A DNA stretch of 11,505 bases from an uncultured Duganella sp. (lineage in GTDB: Bacteria > Pseudomonadota > Gammaproteobacteria > Burkholderiales > Burkholderiaceae): positions 1-11,505 of the forward strand of contig CAMLRG010000171.1 in assembly GCA_946482335.1 (NCBI GenBank), written 5' to 3'. The notes beneath the pieces were generated by a model. The model was not told where the DNA came from, searched no databases, and saw nothing but the letters and a program-made list of their open reading frames with translations. The position numbers and the translations under genes are program-made. Below are positions 1 to 6,250 of the stretch, piece by piece; the stretch's first letter is position 1; the number at the start of each line of letters is the position of its first letter.

Positions 1-86
1 CGCTGGCGTGTTGGTGCGCTGGAAATAAGGTTGCTCATCAGTTCAGAATTTAGCACTCTGGCCTGATGCGGGCTAGTGCAAGGATT

Positions 87-1034
87 CTATTTTGTCGTAA
101 AAGCCCAATTCCGGTTGACCGCCACGCCATCGACCGTGCCGGAAAAGCTCACGTCGTATGTCGTGTTGGTGGTGAGCGTTGTCAGCGGGACAATGGCGGC
201 GACGTGCGAGCTGGTATGCGAATCGGTCGCGTTCGACAGCAGGCGTGCCGACAACTGTGCGCCGTTGCGCGGGCGGATGGTGAAGCTTGTCACCGTGATA
301 TTGCCGGTGATGTCCGAATGCACGCTGACCGGATAGCCGACCGCATTCTGGTTCGGCACCGGGTCGGGCGACTCCGTGTCGCTCATGAAGATGGTGGGCA
401 CCATCACCTGGCCATCGGATGGATAGGTGGCGATGCGGCCACGTCCCAGGCCGGGGCCGTAGCCGCCGCTGGCCGCGAAGTCCGCCGTGAAGTAGGTGTA
501 ATTGCTGCTCGACGAAGCGCCGGTCCCGGCTTCCTTGAACACCGGTTCGAGGATCACGAAACGGTGGTAGATCGCCGTGATCAATTCCTCCGCGTGATAG
601 AAGCCCGAACGGTCGCCGGCGGCGGAAATCACTTCGCCAAAGGCATACGGGTTGGACAAGGTATAGCCTGCCGCCGACAGGCGTTGCTGCAACGTGGCGC
701 CGGTGTAGCCGGGATTGCCGACGACCTGGTCATGCGACACCGTGTTATTGAGGCGCAGGTAATTCGAATGGCCCGCAGCGGCGGCATCGAGCTGCGCATT
801 GCGCGACAGGGCGGACAAGCCGATGCCCGCGCGGCGGTAGTTGATCCAGTTGTAGCCATCCGTCGCGGTATCGCCGGTCGCGGCAGGCGCGCCGGGCGGC
901 GTGGCAGGAGGAGTGACCGGCGGCGGCGTCACCGTCGTGGAGCTGCCGCCGCCCCCGCCGCCGCCGCAAGCTGCGAGCAGCGCGGCCACCAGCAGGGCAG
1001 GGAACTTCCGGTGCCATAGATCGAGCGGGCGCAT
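87..1034 (-). CDS. CAP-domain (SCP/PR-1-like) lipoprotein with C-terminal Ig-like domain
   Basis: Predicted secreted lipoprotein of 315 aa. Residues 1-23 are a lipoprotein signal with lipobox LLAAC (Cys23), followed by seven glycines and a Ser/Thr/Pro-rich linker to about residue 55. Residues about 58-190 look like a CAP domain: NAQLDAAAAGHSNYL with His89, then SHDQ, an FGEVI motif (Glu134, equivalent to the GEN motif), and IYHRFVILEP (His157). The last ~90 residues, rich in Thr and Val and ending WAFTTK, resemble a bacterial Ig-like (Big_5/SbsA-type) domain. The start at 1034 is chosen over an in-frame ATG at 1049 because a strong GGAGGAG lies 6 nt upstream of it, and the 1049 ATG overlaps that site. 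The gene is divergent from pssA. The biochemical role of bacterial CAP proteins is poorly defined, so no substrate is assigned. Family call is firm, function unknown. Confidence 0.85.
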   Translation of the reverse strand: MRPLDLWHRKFPALLVAALLAACGGGGGGGSSTTVTPPPVTPPATPPGAPAATGDTATDGYNWINYRRAGIGLSALSRNAQLDAAAAGHSNYLRLNNTVSHDQVVGNPGYTGATLQQRLSAAGYTLSNPYAFGEVISAAGDRSGFYHAEELITAIYHRFVILEPVFKEAGTGASSSSNYTYFTADFAASGGYGPGLGRGRIATYPSDGQVMVPTIFMSDTESPDPVPNQNAVGYPVSVHSDITGNITVTSFTIRPRNGAQLSARLLSNATDSHTSSHVAAIVPLTTLTTNTTYDVSFSGTVDGVAVNRNWAFTTK

Positions 1035-1040
1035 GATGAG

Positions 1041-1047
1041 CTCCTCC
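1041..1047 (-). promoter_or_regulatory. Shine-Dalgarno site of the CAP lipoprotein gene
   Basis: On the minus strand this reads GGAGGAG, placed 6 nt before the ATG at 1034. It decides the start: the alternative ATG five codons upstream overlaps this site and has no comparable site of its own. Confidence 0.75.
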
Positions 1048-1055
1048 ATGGGCCG

Positions 1056-1061
1056 ATTCTA
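1056..1061 (-). promoter_or_regulatory. Possible -10 box of the CAP lipoprotein gene
   Basis: Minus strand reads TAGAAT, about 21 nt upstream of the ATG at 1034, in the short divergent gap with pssA. No good -35 hexamer is seen 16-18 bp upstream, so this is a tentative call. Confidence 0.3.
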
Positions 1062-1098
1062 TGCCAATTTCCAGCAGGATGCGTTTCTTTTGGCGCGG

Positions 1099-1106
1099 GG
1101 TAAAAT
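1099..1106 (+). promoter_or_regulatory. GGTAAAAT -10 promoter element of pssA
   Basis: GGTAAAAT with the -10 hexamer TAAAAT at 1101-1106. No convincing -35 is present. The same GGTAAAAT octamer occurs upstream of two other genes in this window at nearly the same distance from the start codon (about 29-33 nt), which supports a promoter role and supports the TTG at 1138 as the pssA start. Confidence 0.5.
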
Positions 1107-1137
1107 AGCCATATCATCTCTTCATCATTGCCTTAAC

Positions 1138-1920
1138 TTGAATACTCCACGTCAACAGCGGCTCCAGCGTGCCAAATTTGCGTTACCCAGTTCGGTGACG
1201 CTGCTGTCGATCGCCTGCGGTTTCGCCAGCATCGTCATTTCGGTCGACAACGCGCACTACGGTTTCGCGCAGGATTACCGCCTGGCGGCCTTCCTGCTGG
1301 TGCTGGCCGGGATCTTCGACGCGCTGGATGGCTTCGTGGCGCGCGCCACCGGCACCAGTTCCGATTTCGGCGTGCAGCTCGATTCGATCGCCGACGTGAT
1401 GAACTTCGGTTGCGCGCCGGCGGTGCTGCTGTATTGCTGGGGCTTTGTGCAAATCGGGCCGGCCGATCCGTCGCTGCTGCGGCTGGGCGGGATTGCGGCC
1501 TTCTTCTTTGTGGCTTGTGGCGCGCTGCGCCTGGCGCGCTTCAACGTGAACGTCGGCCGCACCGATCCGAAGTATTTCGTGGGGATGCCGATCACGGCCG
1601 GCGCCGCATGCGTGGCATCGGTGGTGGTGGCATGGCCGGCGTTTCCGGATACGAAGATGGAGGGCTACCTGGTGGTGGCGCTGCTGTTTGTCGTGGGCAG
1701 CCTGATGGTGTCGACCATACGTTTCCCGAGCTCGAAGCAGAAGAAGAGTGCGGCGGCGCTGGTGGTGCTGGCGGTGAATATCGGGCTGCTGGTGTGGCTG
1801 CGGGCTTATTACTTCGTGTTGTTCTTTGTGGTGTATATCGCGTTTACCGTGGCGCTGAACCTGGCTTGGCGAAGCGGGTGGCGTGGTATCGCGCCACCGC
1901 AGGTGTTTGCGGACGACTAA
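1138..1920 (+). CDS. pssA: CDP-diacylglycerol-serine O-phosphatidyltransferase (phosphatidylserine synthase)
   Basis: Integral inner-membrane enzyme that transfers phosphatidate from CDP-diacylglycerol to L-serine, giving phosphatidylserine and CMP, the first step towards phosphatidylethanolamine. The CDP-alcohol phosphotransferase signature D-x2-DG-x2-AR-x8-G-x3-D-x3-D is intact (from DALDGFVAR through GVQLDSIAD). It is followed by the PssA-like RLARFNV and YFVGMPITAGAA segments. About six to eight hydrophobic segments are visible. The start is uncertain. No ATG lies between 1048 and the conserved core, and the putative -10 element at 1101-1106 would exclude the upstream ATGs, so a TTG at 1138 (MNTPRQQRLQRAKFALPSS, 260 aa) is preferred. 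It has no clear Shine-Dalgarno sequence. The alternative is ATG 1048 (290 aa). The gene is divergent from the CAP gene and convergent with the long minus-strand run. Function call is strong, start call moderate. Confidence 0.9.
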   Translation: MNTPRQQRLQRAKFALPSSVTLLSIACGFASIVISVDNAHYGFAQDYRLAAFLLVLAGIFDALDGFVARATGTSSDFGVQLDSIADVMNFGCAPAVLLYCWGFVQIGPADPSLLRLGGIAAFFFVACGALRLARFNVNVGRTDPKYFVGMPITAGAACVASVVVAWPAFPDTKMEGYLVVALLFVVGSLMVSTIRFPSSKQKKSAAALVVLAVNIGLLVWLRAYYFVLFFVVYIAFTVALNLAWRSGWRGIAPPQVFADD

Positions 1921-1923
1921 GCC

Positions 1924-2043
1924 AAACCGGTAAACCGGCAGACCGGGGTCAGACCCAAGGGTCAGACCCCTCTCTACTCGACGGCCAGCGGCTCCGACAT
2001 ACCGGGGTCTGACCCTTCGGGTCTGACCCCGCTTTACCGGTTT
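1924..2043. repeat. 120-bp inverted-repeat element between convergent genes (GGGTC-N-GACCC family)
   Basis: Outer arms AAACCGGTAAA (1924-1934) and TTTACCGGTTT (2033-2043) are perfect inverted repeats. Inside them, GGGGTCAGACCC (1945-1956) plus GGGTCAGACCCC (1959-1970) face the exact reverse complements at 2019-2030 and 2004-2015. The two arms could therefore pair over most of their length, and each 12-mer is also an imperfect palindrome around one base. About 33 nt of unique sequence lies in the middle. The left arm starts 3 nt after the pssA stop and the right arm starts immediately after the stop of the aldo/keto reductase. It may act as a bidirectional terminator or mRNA 3'-end stabiliser, but no T-run follows the hairpins. 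A related half-copy lies at 9879-9919. No transposase gene is nearby. Confidence 0.85.
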
Positions 2044-2919
2044 TCAGGCAACCTCATGCCCCCGCGCCGCCCGCAGTATCTCAAACCACTGCGGTTTGCT
2101 GAGCGCAAACCGCGTCCCCTCCACCGCCACCTCAATCGACTCGATCCTGCCCGAGCCCGTCAAAGGCAGCGGCCTGCAAGGCAGCTGCATAATCCACGCA
2201 AACACCACGCTCGCAAACGGACGGTTCAATTCGTCCGCCACTTCCTTGATCTTCAAGCGCAGCCGCTCGCCCTGTTCATCGCCGGCGGTGAACAAACGCC
2301 CGCCGCCCAGTGGCGACCAGATCATCGGCTGCACGCCCAGGTCCTGCAAGCCATCGAAGGTCTCATCGAACAGCGGATCCAGGTGCAGCGGGGAAAACTC
2401 CACCTGGTTGGTCACCAGTGCCACCCGCCGGTTCAGCACCTCGAACTGGTGCCGCGAGAAGTTCGACACCCCAAACTCCCGCACTTTCCCCTCCGACCGC
2501 AAGCGCTCGAACGCCCCCGCCACCTCATCGAAATCCATCAAAGGATCGGGACGGTGAATCAGCAGCAGATCCAGATAATCCGTGCGCAGCTCCTTCAGCG
2601 AATTCTCCACCGACGCCACGATATGCGCCGCGCTGGTGTCGTAATGCTGGATGGTATGCGACGGACGGCGTCCCGAGATCAGCTTGATCCCGCACTTGCT
2701 CACGATCTGCATTTGCGCCCGCAGCGAAGGCTTCAGGGCCAGCGCCTCGCCGAACAAGCCTTCCACGCCATAGCCGCCATAGATGTCGGCATGGTCGAAA
2801 GAAGTCACACCCAGCGCAATGCACTGCTCGATGAAAGCCAGCCGCTGCTGCGGCGTCATGTCCCATTCGGCCATGCGCCACATGCCCGCCACGATGCGGG
2901 AAAGGTTCAGCTGCGCCAT
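2044..2919 (-). CDS. ydhF: YdhF-type aldo/keto reductase
   Basis: Soluble NAD(P)H-dependent oxidoreductase of the aldo/keto reductase superfamily, 291 aa, close in pattern to E. coli YdhF over its whole length (shared HADIYGGY, VSKCGI, LLLIHRPDPLMD, GVSNF, TNQVE, GGGRLF and GSGRIE segments). The AKR catalytic tetrad is present: Asp42 and Tyr47 in FDHADIYGG, Lys75 in VSKCG, His122 in LIHRPDP. The physiological substrate of this group is unknown to me. The start at 2919 overlaps the upstream carboxypeptidase stop as TAATG, indicating translational coupling. A longer in-frame start at 2949 would extend into that gene and adds nothing to the AKR fold. It is the last gene of the nine-gene run, and its TGA is followed directly by the repeat element. 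Family call strong, substrate unknown. Confidence 0.9.
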   Translation of the reverse strand: MAQLNLSRIVAGMWRMAEWDMTPQQRLAFIEQCIALGVTSFDHADIYGGYGVEGLFGEALALKPSLRAQMQIVSKCGIKLISGRRPSHTIQHYDTSAAHIVASVENSLKELRTDYLDLLLIHRPDPLMDFDEVAGAFERLRSEGKVREFGVSNFSRHQFEVLNRRVALVTNQVEFSPLHLDPLFDETFDGLQDLGVQPMIWSPLGGGRLFTAGDEQGERLRLKIKEVADELNRPFASVVFAWIMQLPCRPLPLTGSGRIESIEVAVEGTRFALSKPQWFEILRAARGHEVA

Positions 2920-4064
2920 TACTTCAGCCACAGGCGCACGGAATCCCATGCGCGGCCAAAGATCGACGCCTGGTCAACCTGCTGCAGCGCCACCACCGGC
3001 AGCTCCAGCAGCGGTTTGCCGTCCACCATCATCTTCAGGGTGCCGACCTTGGTATTTGCCGCGATCGGCGCCACCAGCGGATCCTTGCGCTCCAGCACCG
3101 GCTTCATCTTCGCCGCCACGCCTTTCGGCACGGTCACCAGCACGTCGCTGGTGAACCCGATCTTCACGTTGGACTGCGAACCCTTCCAGACCTCCGGCGT
3201 ATCGATCGCCTGGCCCTTGGAATACAGCTTCACCGTGTCGAAGTTCTGGAAGCCCCAGTTCAGCAGCTTCTGGCTTTCGGCGGTACGGGTACCGTCCGAA
3301 TTGGTGCCCATCACCACGGAAATCAGGCGGCGCTCGATATTGCCGGCCGGGCGCTTGGCCGACGCCACCATGCAATAGCCGGCCGACTCCGTGTGGCCGG
3401 TCTTCATGCCATCCACGGTCGGGTCCAGCCACAGCAGGCGGTTGCGGTTCTGCTGGGTGATCTTGTTGTAGGTGAAGCTCTTCACCGAATCGATCTTGTA
3501 GAACTCCGGATAATCCTGGATCACGTGGCGCGCCAGGATCGACAGGTCGCGCGCCGTGGTGTAGTTCTCGGGGTGCGGCAGGCCGTGCGGGTTGGCGAAG
3601 CGCGAATTGCTCATGCCCATGCGCTGGGCTTCGCGGTTCATCAAGACCACGAAGGCCGCTTCGTCGCCCGCCACGGCTTCCGCCAGGGCTACGGCGGCAT
3701 CATTTCCGGATTGGACCATCAGGCCGTGCAGCAGGTCGTTGATGGATACAGGCGTGGCCGGGTCGATGAACATCTTGGACGAGCTGGAGTCCACTTTCCA
3801 TGCCTTGACCGACACGTTCACTTTCTGGTCCAGGGCCAGTTTCTTGTCCTTGATCGCCTGGAAGGTCAGGTAGGCGGTCATGATCTTGGTCAGGGAGGCC
3901 GGCTCGACGCGCGAATCAGGGTCCTGGGCGGCAATCACTTGCCCGCTGGTGGAATCCAGCAGCAGCCAGGATTTGGCGGCGACGGTTGGCGGCGGCAGCG
4001 TCTGCGCCACCGCGGAAGTCATGAGCAGCACACTGGTTGCCAGTGCAGCGATGATTTTTTTCAT
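2919..4064 (-). CDS. D-alanyl-D-alanine carboxypeptidase (PBP5/6-type, peptidase family S11)
   Basis: Low-molecular-mass penicillin-binding protein of 381 aa that would remove the terminal D-Ala from peptidoglycan pentapeptides in the periplasm. Residues 1-20 are a Sec signal peptide (cleavage near AVA/QT). The three active-site motifs are intact and well spaced: SLTK (Ser57-Lys60), SGN (119-121) and KTG (221-223). Residues about 275-365 fit the C-terminal beta-rich PBP5_C domain, and the last residues (RAWDSVRLWLK) could form the amphipathic helix that anchors PBP5/6 to the inner membrane. It starts 6 nt after the hydrolase stop with no clear Shine-Dalgarno site, so reinitiation coupling is likely. 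It overlaps the following aldo/keto reductase by one base. dacA and dacC cannot be told apart from sequence alone here, so no symbol is given. Confidence 0.95.
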   Translation of the reverse strand: MKKIIAALATSVLLMTSAVAQTLPPPTVAAKSWLLLDSTSGQVIAAQDPDSRVEPASLTKIMTAYLTFQAIKDKKLALDQKVNVSVKAWKVDSSSSKMFIDPATPVSINDLLHGLMVQSGNDAAVALAEAVAGDEAAFVVLMNREAQRMGMSNSRFANPHGLPHPENYTTARDLSILARHVIQDYPEFYKIDSVKSFTYNKITQQNRNRLLWLDPTVDGMKTGHTESAGYCMVASAKRPAGNIERRLISVVMGTNSDGTRTAESQKLLNWGFQNFDTVKLYSKGQAIDTPEVWKGSQSNVKIGFTSDVLVTVPKGVAAKMKPVLERKDPLVAPIAANTKVGTLKMMVDGKPLLELPVVALQQVDQASIFGRAWDSVRLWLK

Positions 4065-4070
4065 AGAAAT

Positions 4071-4712
4071 TCAGTAAGGATTACGGTGGTGGTTCCACAA
4101 GGCGATCACCCAATTCTTGATGTGACCGAGCTTGCGGTGGAAGAAATGGTCGGCGCCGGGAATCACGATCACAGGGATGTCCTGTGGCCGCGCATAATCC
4201 AGCACGTCGGAAAGCGGGATCGTTTCATCGTTCTCGCCGTGGATCAGGATGGTGTCGGCCGGCACGTCGGCGATCTGCCATTTCGCCGCTGCGGTACCCA
4301 CCAGCACCAGGCGCTCGGCCGGCGTGCCGGCGGCGGCCAGGCGTTGCGCCAGGTGCGATTGCACGAAGGTGCCGAAGGAAAAGCCCGACAGCGACACCGG
4401 CAGCCCCGGGAAGCGCTGCACCATATGCTGGTGCAGGATCATCATGTCGTCGGTCTCGCCATGGCCATGGTCATGCTCGCCTTCGGACGCGCCGACGCCG
4501 CGGAAGTTGATGCGCGCGGCCACATAGCCCAGCGCCACGAAGGTGCGCGCCAGCGTCTGCGCCACCTTGTTTTCCATCGTGCCTCCGTACAGCGGGTGCG
4601 GGTGGGCCACCAGGGCGATGCCTTTCGGCGTGCCGGCCGGCATGTCGAGCAGGCCTTCCATCAGGCCGGCGCCGCCCTGCAGCGTAAACTTCTCGGAATG
4701 CTTGTTCATCAT
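4071..4712 (-). CDS. Alpha/beta hydrolase (COG2945-like)
   Basis: Cytoplasmic alpha/beta-fold hydrolase of 213 aa with no signal peptide. The probable catalytic triad is Ser112 in GFSFG (G-x-S-x-G nucleophile elbow), Asp162 in GENDETIP and His189 in GADHFF. The N-terminal AHPHPLYGGTMENKV segment is typical of the small COG2945-type hydrolases and forms the oxyanion-loop region. A His/Glu/Asp-rich loop (EGEHDHGHGETDD, about 78-89) is distinctive. The gene begins ATGATG: the first ATG (4712) overlaps the ferredoxin stop codon as ATGA, and the second at 4709 is an equally possible start. The carboxypeptidase follows 6 nt after the stop. The substrate cannot be read from sequence; an esterase, thioesterase or peptidase role is possible. 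Confidence 0.85.
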   Translation of the reverse strand: MMNKHSEKFTLQGGAGLMEGLLDMPAGTPKGIALVAHPHPLYGGTMENKVAQTLARTFVALGYVAARINFRGVGASEGEHDHGHGETDDMMILHQHMVQRFPGLPVSLSGFSFGTFVQSHLAQRLAAAGTPAERLVLVGTAAAKWQIADVPADTILIHGENDETIPLSDVLDYARPQDIPVIVIPGADHFFHRKLGHIKNWVIALWNHHRNPY

Positions 4713-5029
4713 TTGATCTTGAGTCGCTCTACTTCTTTGCCGTTGACCAGGTGGCTGTCGATGATTTCATCGATGTCGCTGGTGTCAACGTAGGTATACC
4801 AGGTGCCTTCAGGGTAGACCACGGCGACCGGGCCGTGTTCGCAGCGGTCCAGGCAGCCGGCCTGGTTGATGCGCACCTTGCCGGCGCCATTCAGGTTCAA
4901 TTCCTTGCAGCGCTTTTTGGCGTGCTTCTGGGCGGCTTCCGCGCCCCGGGGACCGCAGCTTTCGCGGCCGTCATCACGGTGGTTCATGCAGAAGAACACG
5001 TGATGCTTGTAATACTGGTTGTCGCTCAT
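4709..5029 (-). CDS. Thioredoxin-like [2Fe-2S] ferredoxin
   Basis: Small (106 aa) acidic/His-rich soluble protein of the thioredoxin-fold [2Fe-2S] ferredoxin family (COG3411, related to the NuoE C-terminus). Four likely cluster ligands have the expected spacing: Cys14 (VFFCMN), Cys25 (ESCGPRG), Cys59 and Cys63 (AGCLDRCEHGP). A fifth cysteine, Cys41, is outside the usual ligand pattern. The start at ATG 5029 is chosen over a TTG at 5047 because AAGAGG lies 6 nt before it. The gene lies 27 nt after the VanZ gene and overlaps the hydrolase start by four bases. Its electron partner is not evident, since no reductase or oxygenase that clearly needs it lies in the run, except perhaps the aldo/keto reductase, which normally uses NADPH. 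Confidence 0.92.
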   Translation of the reverse strand: MSDNQYYKHHVFFCMNHRDDGRESCGPRGAEAAQKHAKKRCKELNLNGAGKVRINQAGCLDRCEHGPVAVVYPEGTWYTYVDTSDIDEIIDSHLVNGKEVERLKIK

Positions 5030-5035
5030 CTGGTG

Positions 5036-5041
5036 CCTCTT
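5036..5041 (-). promoter_or_regulatory. Shine-Dalgarno site of the ferredoxin gene
   Basis: Minus strand AAGAGG, 6 nt upstream of the ATG at 5029. It decides this start over the upstream in-frame TTG. Confidence 0.65.
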
Positions 5042-5056
5042 GTCCAATGCAGGCGC

Positions 5057-6247
5057 TTATTTTACCGGGGTTTCGCGGGTTTCCTTGTTCAGCTTGTGTG
5101 AAGGCAGCCAAAGGTACCAAAGTGCGGCCAACGGCCACGCCAGGGACAGGAACTGGGCCGCGCCGTAGAAATTCAGGAACTTGCCCTGCACCCAGTTCTG
5201 CAGCGTTTCGCTGAAATAGGGGTTGATGGGGGTGGTGTTGACGATCAGAAGGCTGAGCAGCAGCGTGGCCACCGCCAGCCGCCGCTGCGCCACATGGGGC
5301 GCGAAAATCAGCCCGCCCAGCATGATGACGCCGATCAGGAGGCCGCCCTGTGCGCCGGGCGTGACCCAGGCGAAGGCATCGTCCGGCCCGAATTGCAGGG
5401 CGCTCGACAAGGTTTTCACCAGCACGGCAGCGATGACCAGCAGGGCCACCAGCGGCGCGCGCGGCGAGGGCTTGCGCAGGATGCATAGCAGCGTCAGGGC
5501 TGCGCCGACCATGCCGCAGGCGGTGACGATGGTTTCCGACAGCCAGTACTGCTCCACCGTCAGCGACACGTCCGGCCGGATCATGGCGGCCAGGTCGATC
5601 TCCATGTCCAGCAGCTCGCTCAGCCACTCGGACAGGATGGGCAGCAGCTGTCCGAGGCCGAACAGGAAACCCTGCGGATAGATTTGCGCCAGCGGCCACA
5701 GTGCCACCAGTACCAGGCCCTGGCTCGCATGCTGCGCGAACCAGCGCTGGCGCAGCTTGTAGGCCGCGCTGGTATCCATCAGCTTATGCGCCGTCATGGC
5801 GCCGATGAAGGCGCCAACCATGGTACCGGCAGCATTGGTGTAAAAGTCCAGGTTGGAGGATACGCGCGTCGGCAAATAGGTTTGCACCGCCTCCATCGTG
5901 CCGGAAACCAGCATCCCGGCGATGCTGGCCAGCAGGAAGGCCCAGAAACCCGTGATCCTGGGCCGCATGGCATAGACCAGCAGCATGCCGAAGGGGATGT
6001 AGCCGATCACGTTGATGCCGGCATCGAATCCCGTCCAATAGCGCGGCAGGGACGTCCACTCGAGGAAGATCAGCGGCGACAGGCCCTGGTTCTGCCAGCC
6101 GGAAAACGGGAACCAGCTGGCGTAGACGATCAGTACCATGTAGGCCAGCAGGGTCGCGCGCGCCACCGGCGAACCGGTCCGCACCGGCGGCCGCGGCGCC
6201 GCAGGCGGCACCGGGGCTGGGGCAGGGGCGGGCGCGTCTTCTTTCAT
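5057..6247 (-). CDS. Large VanZ-family integral membrane protein
   Basis: Polytopic inner-membrane protein of 396 aa. A Pro/Ala-rich cytoplasmic N-terminus (about residues 4-23) precedes a VanZ-like domain (about 30-155). Its hallmark segments are YASWFPFSGW, DAGINVIGYIPFGMLL, and the E119-A-V-Q122 ... P126-T-R128 ... D134-F-Y-T-N138-A-A-G block. VanZ was named for low-level teicoplanin resistance, but the biochemical role of most family members is not settled. This protein is more than twice the usual VanZ length: residues about 175-380 add roughly five more hydrophobic segments of no family I recognise. It follows the lipoprotein gene after 3 nt, with TAAGGC next to its ATG. Its place directly behind the MCE transport genes suggests an envelope role, which is inference. 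Confidence 0.88.
   Translation of the reverse strand: MKEDAPAPAPAPVPPAAPRPPVRTGSPVARATLLAYMVLIVYASWFPFSGWQNQGLSPLIFLEWTSLPRYWTGFDAGINVIGYIPFGMLLVYAMRPRITGFWAFLLASIAGMLVSGTMEAVQTYLPTRVSSNLDFYTNAAGTMVGAFIGAMTAHKLMDTSAAYKLRQRWFAQHASQGLVLVALWPLAQIYPQGFLFGLGQLLPILSEWLSELLDMEIDLAAMIRPDVSLTVEQYWLSETIVTACGMVGAALTLLCILRKPSPRAPLVALLVIAAVLVKTLSSALQFGPDDAFAWVTPGAQGGLLIGVIMLGGLIFAPHVAQRRLAVATLLLSLLIVNTTPINPYFSETLQNWVQGKFLNFYGAAQFLSLAWPLAALWYLWLPSHKLNKETRETPVK
5059..5066 (-). promoter_or_regulatory. Possible internal promoter (GGTAAAAT) for the ferredoxin gene and downstream genes
   Basis: Minus strand GGTAAAAT, with TAAAAT at 5064-5059, overlaps the VanZ stop codon and lies about 29 nt before the ferredoxin ATG. 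The same octamer and spacing occur upstream of pssA and the radical SAM gene. No good -35 is visible and the motif is partly coding (Val-Lys-stop), so chance is possible. Confidence 0.4.
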
Positions 6248-6250
6248 GCC

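Noticed and set aside
1..86. Possible gene end or terminator at the left edge
   Set aside because: No convincing open frame, hairpin with T-run or known motif was seen in these bases.
66..1019. Plus-strand 317-aa open frame opposite the CAP gene
   Set aside because: Arg/Ala/Gly-rich composition with no motif; the opposite strand has a lipobox, CAP motifs and a strong Shine-Dalgarno.
1410..2012. Plus-strand 200-aa frame running through pssA into the repeat
   Set aside because: It overlaps pssA in another frame, has Gly/Ala/Arg bias, and ends inside the repeat.
1945..2030. CRISPR-like spacing of the GGGTC-N-GACCC units
   Set aside because: Only four short units arranged as inverted pairs, with no regular spacers and no cas genes. 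It is an inverted-repeat element.
1921..2043. Classical rho-independent terminator between pssA and the aldo/keto reductase gene
   Set aside because: Strong hairpins are present but no T-run follows on either strand, so intrinsic termination cannot be claimed; it is listed as a repeat.
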